Below are positions 57,660-64,000 of a stretch of DNA of 64,000 nt, piece after piece (within the stretch, counting starts at the first letter, position 1; every line of letters starts with the position of its first letter). The DNA comes from Rhizophagus irregularis (taxonomy: Eukaryota > Glomeromycota > Glomeromycetes > Glomerales > Glomeraceae): contig NC_089440.1 of assembly GCF_026210795.1 (NCBI RefSeq), positions 1,798,001 through 1,862,000 on the forward strand, written 5' to 3'. Both the position numbers and the translations under genes were made by a program. A model generated the notes under the pieces. The model did not search any database, was not told the origin of the DNA, and worked only from the letters and a program-made list of their open reading frames with translations.

Positions 57660-60540
57660 CCTTATAAAACTTTGCGTAAAAATTATGGATATCATCTGGG
57701 GTTTTTTTTGGGTTTTTCTTCTTCTTCTTATTATATATGACATAACTTAAGTCTGCTAAAGTATTAAATTACATTTCCTATCCGATCAAACTTTTATACA
57801 CAATTCCATAAGAATTTTTTTATTAAGATTTACTTTTTTTTTATGATCAAATTTTTTTTTTATGCAGACTTTATTTATTTTATTACAATCTTTTGGGTAC
57901 ATTAAAAAATGATTAAAAGCATGTCAATTATTTTATAGTAAACTTAAAATTAAAAAAAAATATTTTTTCATTTTTTTTTTGTTAAAAAAAAAAACTCTTG
58001 TACGTTTTCGTTTTAAAGTTAATATCTTATCGTATAATCGCTTTATTCATATCGTTATAAAAATTACAATAAAGAAAGAGAAATATTTTTCTATCTAAAA
58101 TTTATAAAATTTATCTAATTTATTTTCATGATTTTTGTTATATAATTTATTTAATTGCAAAATTGTAAGAAGCTGCGCCATACTGTATGTACTACAAAAA
58201 AAGAAAGTGCGGTTTAGCTTCGCTTAAAATATTTAATTCATAAGAGTTTGGTTTTGACAATTATTAATGCCATAATTAAGGCAAGGAAAGACATTGGATA
58301 GAGGCAAATGTGAAGTGTTATTGGACGTGGACGAGTACTGTGACGATTTTCATATTTTCATAATAATGAGACCATAATGAGGTTGAGGTAGTTCTGTGTA
58401 TTTGGGTGCTCGCTTTTTAGATTATATGCAATCTGCTTATCTGGTTCAACTGGTAAATATATGATAATGGTATGAGTGGTGTGAATACTTAACCGAACTT
58501 ATAATTTGTTTTTTTTTAATTTCAGAAAAGAAAGGAAGAAAGGAACGTTATAAGGTAATTAAGGAATGGAGGATATCTTACATATGTTCATTTATTTATT
58601 CGGGGTAGCTTAAGACTGAAATTATTAACATATGATTTTTTTTTTATTTTTTTTTTTATATTTTTTTTTATTTTTTATTTTTTTATGAAAAAGAATTAAT
58701 TCGAGAGGCCATTTATATAAATAATTTAGGTATTGATATTTGATAAACATAACACCGTATTCATCTTTTTTTATTTTTATATTTTTACATAATTTGGACT
58801 CCTTTACTTTTTATAGTTCGGAATCTTCGAAGACCTTAACTTTGATTTTAGAAAAAAGTTTATGGAAGGATCATGCGTAACTGTGTCTAATGACTGTTAC
58901 ATACCTTACAGGTAAAAAAACAAACGCGTAAATTTGATCTTTTCTTTTTTTTGATAACATTCAAAATGGTTTAAATATATATTCATAACATTCTAACCAT
59001 TTTTAGATTACCTAGAAATTTATTTGTTTTGGTAATATATAATTTTTATTTAAATTTTGTTATAATTAACGTTTAAAATGAAAATTAATTAATCGATTTT
59101 TATTTCTTTTATATCTTTATATACGCGCGATTTCAAGATAATTCATTGCTTAATGTCTCCTTTCATCAAGGTAAAAAAGGTAAAAAAATTTGTAGTAAAT
59201 ATATACTTTCTTCTAGACGTGTATTTGTTATTCCTTGTTTATCAACAATTGACAGAGATCTTGATCCACTCTTGTAACACAAACTGGATCCAGAGAAAGT
59301 TTATCGTACATGTAACATTATGATTTTCATGGTCCATTATTGTTATTAGACAATATGAAAAACGTTATGACAATACTTAGAAGACTAAAGAATTTTTTCT
59401 CAATTCTAAATTACGAACAAAGTCGAATGTTGAGGTGATCGACCAATTAGAAATCGTGAGACAATTGTGACATTGTACGCGTCGTTGATCGAAATTCGAA
59501 ATATGTTAAGTATCATAAAAAATTTATTACAAATTTAAATTCTAAGTCTCTATCTCTTTTATAATAGGTCCAAATAATGACATGTTAGATATTAAATAAT
59601 ATTTTAAACTAAGAATTTGGGCAGACTTCTTTCATCGGTCAGTTCAGTAGTTCAGTACCAGTTCAGTACCACTAAAAATTATCATTATTTCCCGTCATCA
59701 CATAATATCATAATTAAATTTTTTAAGTAATTACCTAAATGACAACAGGTACGATTATTACATGGATAATAAATCTGAAATTTGATTTGATCTATCCGGA
59801 TATTTAAAATTAACCAGATTTAAATTCGATCGGTCTATGGCCTAATCGTATAATTTGGTCACTTGATTTTTGAAAATCCAGCTCGAATCCGTAAATCTCC
59901 TAGATACGGTATACTGTAAACTATTTACGGATATAATGAGGTTTAATATAGCAATTTTATTAAGTATTTGTAACATGCAGTAGAGTGCTGGGCAATTTTT
60001 TTATTTTTTTTTGAACGTTTAACCACATTGTCTTCTCATCCAGTAACCATGAACCAAAACTCATTAGATCTGCAACAATGAAGAGCAATTCGGCATCGAA
60101 TGGTATAGTATTTTCATATCAATATATATAAGGAGTTAAGGAGTTATTCTTTAAACAATTAAATACTAATAATTTTTCATATATCAATGCTAGACATAAA
60201 AATGCTACCAACAAATACTCATTCTAACAAGTTATGGCTCATAACTAAATGAGAACTGAAGTTAAACGTTTAAAAGAATAAACTGCTCAGTGACTTTTTG
60301 ATACCCACTATAAATAAGAATTTTAATTATATAAGGTAATTTTAAGATATTATCAGTTTTTTTTATTAAAATTTTTCACAGATTGGCAAATTATAACTAT
60401 TAGGCAATATATATGATTTTTCAAAACTCTAATTTATTTTTTTTTTTAATGATTTTTTCTTATTTTTTCTTATTTTTTTATTTCTTATAGATACAGTTTC
60501 TTTTTGCAAATGTTAAAAAATTCGTAGATACATGGAAGAG
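57660..60540. other. Intergenic, no supported gene
   Basis: Low-complexity T tracts (57830-57990 and 58630-58690) and scattered mixed sequence. A short direct repeat AGTTCAGTACC lies near 59641-59672. No open stretch of credible coding character. Confidence 0.5.
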
Positions 60541-60551
60541 TCAAATATGAA

Positions 60552-60900
60552 TTTTTGAAAGTTATTATTATGAAAAATGTAAGTTTCTCTATATGTATTA
60601 TACCTATACCCATGAAAATTAATATACAAGTAATTTTGACTTTGCTGAACAATTTAAAATTTTTTTTCTGTTTACTAACTTCAGCACATAATTTTACCAC
60701 TTTAGTCAAATGAAATTGACTTTCTAAATTAATTGAACATTGTTTAGCAAGGTCAAAACTACTTGTATATTAATTTTCATAGGTGTAGGTACAATATATA
60801 TGGAGAAACCTACATTTTTCATAATGGTACTAACTTTTGAATTTTTTTTCTGTTTACTAACTTCAGCGCATAATTTCACCACTTTAGTCAAATAAAATCA
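60552..60900. repeat. Head-to-head copies of the ~175-bp dispersed repeat
   Basis: The segment 60552-60655 is an inverted copy of 60732-60843 (arms of about 100 bp; shared words TTAATATACAAGTA and its complement, and TATGGAGAAACCTACATTTTTC). A further direct copy starts near 60860 (TTCAGCGCATAATTTCACCA). The unit matches the three copies inside hAT-like element A at 21.1-21.6 kb (TTTAGTCAAATGAAAT, AGCAAGGTCAAAACTACTTG, TTTTCATAG). Confidence 0.75.
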
Positions 60901-61530
60901 AGATTAATATCTTTCTTTAAGCCAAAATATAATGAGAATAATTCTTAGAAATATTGAAAAATATCCATTATAATACCACTTTTTATACAATAACTTTTAG
61001 ATTTTTTTGTGTAAAAATTGAAATTATATATATTTACAGTTAGTTTGAATATAAAAAGTTCCTATATTGTACAATTATATAAATGAAAATTAACCATATA
61101 TTTCAAAAATATAAAAATTCAAAAAATTTATTAAACTTATTAGAAGAAAAAATTTCAAATAATATTTATTGAACCTTAAAATACTTTTATAAATATTCAT
61201 GACTATTAAATTTTTATTTTCATTTTAAAATATACTTACTTGCTAATAATATACATTAAAATATTATATAGGTAAAAAATAGAGTTTTTGTTAGCAAAAT
61301 AGGTTTTTTTGCATTTCTTTTATATTTAATAATTTAAGTTTTACAAATGTAAATTTTTATTTAACTTATTATTTAATCAAATAATTGTTTTAACAGGCGT
61401 GCCAGAAATCAGCTGATTTTTCTCAATTAGTAGCCTTAATCCCCACCCCTATCTGATTGAAATCTGATTGGCTAAAAAAATTATTACTATTAAATATTAA
61501 ATATTATACATAATATAATATTATATAATT

Positions 61531-61821
61531 ATCTTGGCTTCTAGTGATTCAATTTGAACAAACTTTTTTTTGTTTTGTGAAGCTAGATTTATAGAACTAA
61601 ATGAGAGCTATAAATTAAAAAAAAAGTTTATTAAAATTGGATCACTAGAGGTCAAGATAATTGTATTATAATAATTATTATAATGTAAATACAAATATCT
61701 TGGCTTCTAGTGATTCAATTGAACAAACTTTTTTTGTTTTATAAAGCTAGATTTGTAGAGCTAAATGAGAGCTATAAATTAAAAAAAAGTTTATTAAAAT
61801 TGGATCACTAGAAGTCAAGAT
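61531..61821. repeat. Tandem pair of palindromic ~127-bp repeats
   Basis: Copies at 61531-61658 and 61697-61821 are over 90% alike by eye. Each folds back: ATCTTGGCTTCTAGTGATTC at the left pairs with GGATCACTAGARGTCAAGAT at the right, extended by CAATT and by AAACTTTTTTT/AAAAAAAGTTT. They look like MITEs or foldback repeats duplicated in tandem. Confidence 0.88.
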
Positions 61822-61829
61822 AATTGCAT

Positions 61830-63350
61830 TATAATAATTATATAAAAATAATTTAATTGCCGATTCGTCTAAGAACAGCACTGCGTTACTAATAAAATTT
61901 GGGGTTAAATTTGCTGATTTTGTGCTAGAACACAATCTTCGGAAAAGGATATTTTCATAGATGACATATTAACTATAAATAAAGTCATTTGATATACTGA
62001 AAAAATACTTGAAAAAAAAGAATTTGCAAAAAAAAATTATACATTCATATGTAATTGGTTAAATTTTAACTTAAAAATAGGTGTAAAAATAATATATTTT
62101 ACCAAATATTAAAATTTATACTTTTCTAATTTAGTATTAATTTTTAACCTGACTCTTATAACTTTTTGCTCCAACAATTGGTTAGAAAGTATTATATGAT
62201 TAAGTAGATTATATGATGCATTAAGTTATTTAAACAAATTAATTATAAAGAGATTTTTAATTATTTTAAATGAAATTTTTATTACTATTCATACTTTTAA
62301 AACAGTCTTATCAATTTTATTTTATTCATATATTAATGCATAAGTACCAATCACCAGGTGCACAAAAATAATAGATCAATATCAGCTGATGTAAATAAAA
62401 TTGATCGTCATATGATTTTTTATTTTTTTTAATATAACATCAATAAAATTTAAAAAATCAAAATAAAATTATTGTGATAAAATTTTAAATAACTTGACGT
62501 ATATGTATGCTAAACAGATAAATTTATATTCATTTGAAAGAGAAAACAAAAGCCTATCTAATGAATCTAAAATTACATCAAATCACTGATTGTTGAGTAA
62601 ATGCGTTTAGTATAATTATTTTTAATTTTTAACTTTAATCGTTAATATCTCCACATCTAGTAATTCAATTTGAATGATCTTTAATTACTAAGATAGAGTA
62701 CGTTCCCATCTTTCGAATGAATATAAAATTATTTGATTAACATATATGGATGCTGAGATATTAACGAACATGTAAATTGCATAAAACCTGATATAAATAA
62801 ATTTTTAAAGTTACATTTTCTTACCAAAAAATTATTTTCACAAGAGATCTTGAATAATTGTTGTCTATTTAACGATAATTATTCATTATTTAAAGTTTTA
62901 ATTGAATAAAACTATTAAAATAAATATCAAAAAATAGAAGACAATTAGTATAAAATTAGTTTAATAAAAAATAAAAAAAAAACTTTTAAAAATCCTATAT
63001 CATAGATTATATTTTAATTTAATATATATTTTACAGAAAAAAAGAGAGGAACTAAAGTTAAAAACAAATAAAAAATCATTTTTCTTATAAATAAAAAATA
63101 TTTATTTATTTTTTCTTTTACTTACTATTTAAAAATAACCACTTTATATATTTACAAACTTTTTTAACTCATTTAATGAAAAAGTGATTGAAGAAAGAAG
63201 CAGTCATTATCATTGTTTTTGAATATAATTTAAAAAAAAATTTTTATTTTCTGATAAATTCAGATCATCTGAACATGTAACACATATTTAATTTAAATTT
63301 GTAAAACACAATTCTTATTAAACGAATAAATTTTTACAAAAATCTTAATT
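61830..63350. other. A+T-rich intergenic tail with no supported gene
   Basis: Apart from the foldback repeat at 62640-62766, nothing coding or structural can be supported. A 62-codon minus-strand stretch at 61747-61935 lies partly inside the palindromic repeat and is not coding. Confidence 0.5.
62640..62766. repeat. Foldback repeat related to the 61.5-kb pair
   Basis: CGTTAATATCTCCACATCTA (62640-62659) pairs imperfectly with the complement of the right end (TATATGGATGCTGAGATATTAACG, 62743-62766). The adjacent GTAATTCAATTTGAA matches the AGTGATTCAATTTGAAC of the 61.5-kb copies. Confidence 0.6.
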
Positions 63351-63364
63351 TTAACTAATTCCAC

Positions 63365-63610
63365 AGATCGGCAGATATGAAAGGTTTAATTAATTCATTA
63401 TAATCAGATTGCTTTAAATTAGAACCTTTTGTATTATCAGTTCTTTTATAATTTCTAATTTTATTTGCAAGTGAATTTTACCACTGAATAATAACTAATA
63501 AAATGTGTCTTCATTTTATCTGAATGTCTATGCTTCTAATGCTTTAGACAGTAATTACAAGTTACATTCTGATATTTATGCGTATCAGGATCACTAATTT
63601 TACAATAATT
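63365..63610 (-). pseudogene. BED-finger relic of a hAT-type transposase
   Basis: The minus strand reads KISDPDTHKYQNVTCNYCLK, a stop, KHRHSDKMKTHF and, in another frame, a Lys/Asn-rich tail with YNELIKPFISADLWN before a TAG. CxxC followed by H and K-x-H at the spacing of a BED zinc finger is the DNA-binding module of hAT transposases. Only the N-terminal part is present, with a stop and a frameshift, so it is dead. It shows that hAT transposases once existed in this region. Confidence 0.5.
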
Positions 63611-64000
63611 TTAAATCTATTCTCTAGGTTGACTTCTAGCTTGTCATTTATATTTTTCATTGTGACACTAATGTCTGGTATTTTTCAGAATGTGTATCAA
63701 CTTGAGATAATGTGATTAAAAATATATTTGAATCTTTAGTTATTTAATAAATTATAAAATAAAAATATAATGAAAATTTATAAAAAAAAATTATTATAAG
63801 ATATATTTACATATAAATTTAGTTTATTTAAATATGTTTCATATAGAAATATTAATTTATTTAAATGTATTTTATATATAAAAGCTTATTTTAACTTTTA
63901 AAATAGGTTTTAACAAGCTATTATTTAAACTTTATTATGACATTTAACAATTATAATAAAAAGCTGAAAACTAAAATACAAAATGTTTAAACTAATCCAT

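Overview
The window looks like a piece of an arbuscular mycorrhizal fungus genome, most likely Rhizophagus irregularis or a close relative (Glomeromycotina). The reasons are extreme A+T richness with long poly-T and poly-A runs, short GT-AG introns, a MATA_HMG-type HMG-box gene, and long stretches of decayed transposons whose remnants resemble families I associate with Rhizophagus. The organism name is an inference from memory of those families; no search was run.

Layout. Four gene models look intact: a two-ZZ-finger coiled-coil protein (2942-4067, +, 6 exons), an F-box protein (12414-14197, +, 2 exons), a coatomer gamma subunit (48646-52781, -, 13 exons, one a GC-AG intron) and an intronless HMG-box protein (56610-57644, +). 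A Thr/Pro-rich protein of unknown function (15729-16403, -) is probably real. Two short uncharacterised ORFs lie at 34714-35121 and 35215-35385. A multi-exon gene of a family I do not recognise (31528-34200, +) has well-formed 3' exons but at least three lesions.

The rest is transposon-rich. From 20.4 to 31 kb there is a pogo-like MITE with TA duplication containing a 1375-bp hAT-like element; a broken Arg/Ser-rich gene split by a second hAT-like element; a truncated transposase joined to a PIF1/Helitron-type helicase pseudogene that is itself split by a 197-bp hAT-like MITE; and a further transposase relic. From 39 to 48 kb there is a heavily decayed transposase relic, then a FAR1/MULE-type transposase relic split by a fourth hAT-like element. 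That last element carries about ten tandem units of about 135 bp, nearly all framed like a mini-exon with consensus acceptor and donor sites. A BED-finger relic near 63.5 kb is a decayed member of the hAT transposase type that could mobilise such elements. The remaining intergenic DNA (4.1-12.4, 16.4-20, 35.4-39, 52.8-56.6 and 57.7-64 kb) holds old tandem duplications, foldback repeats and low-complexity tracts.

The intact genes act in unrelated housekeeping or regulatory roles (vesicle coat, ubiquitin ligase adaptor, transcription factor, possible scaffold) and do not form a pathway. The most unusual structure is the splice-site-bearing tandem array inside the hAT-like element at 43118-44886. 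The cleanest evolutionary evidence is the pair of element insertions whose removal, with one copy of the 8-bp duplication, restores an open frame.
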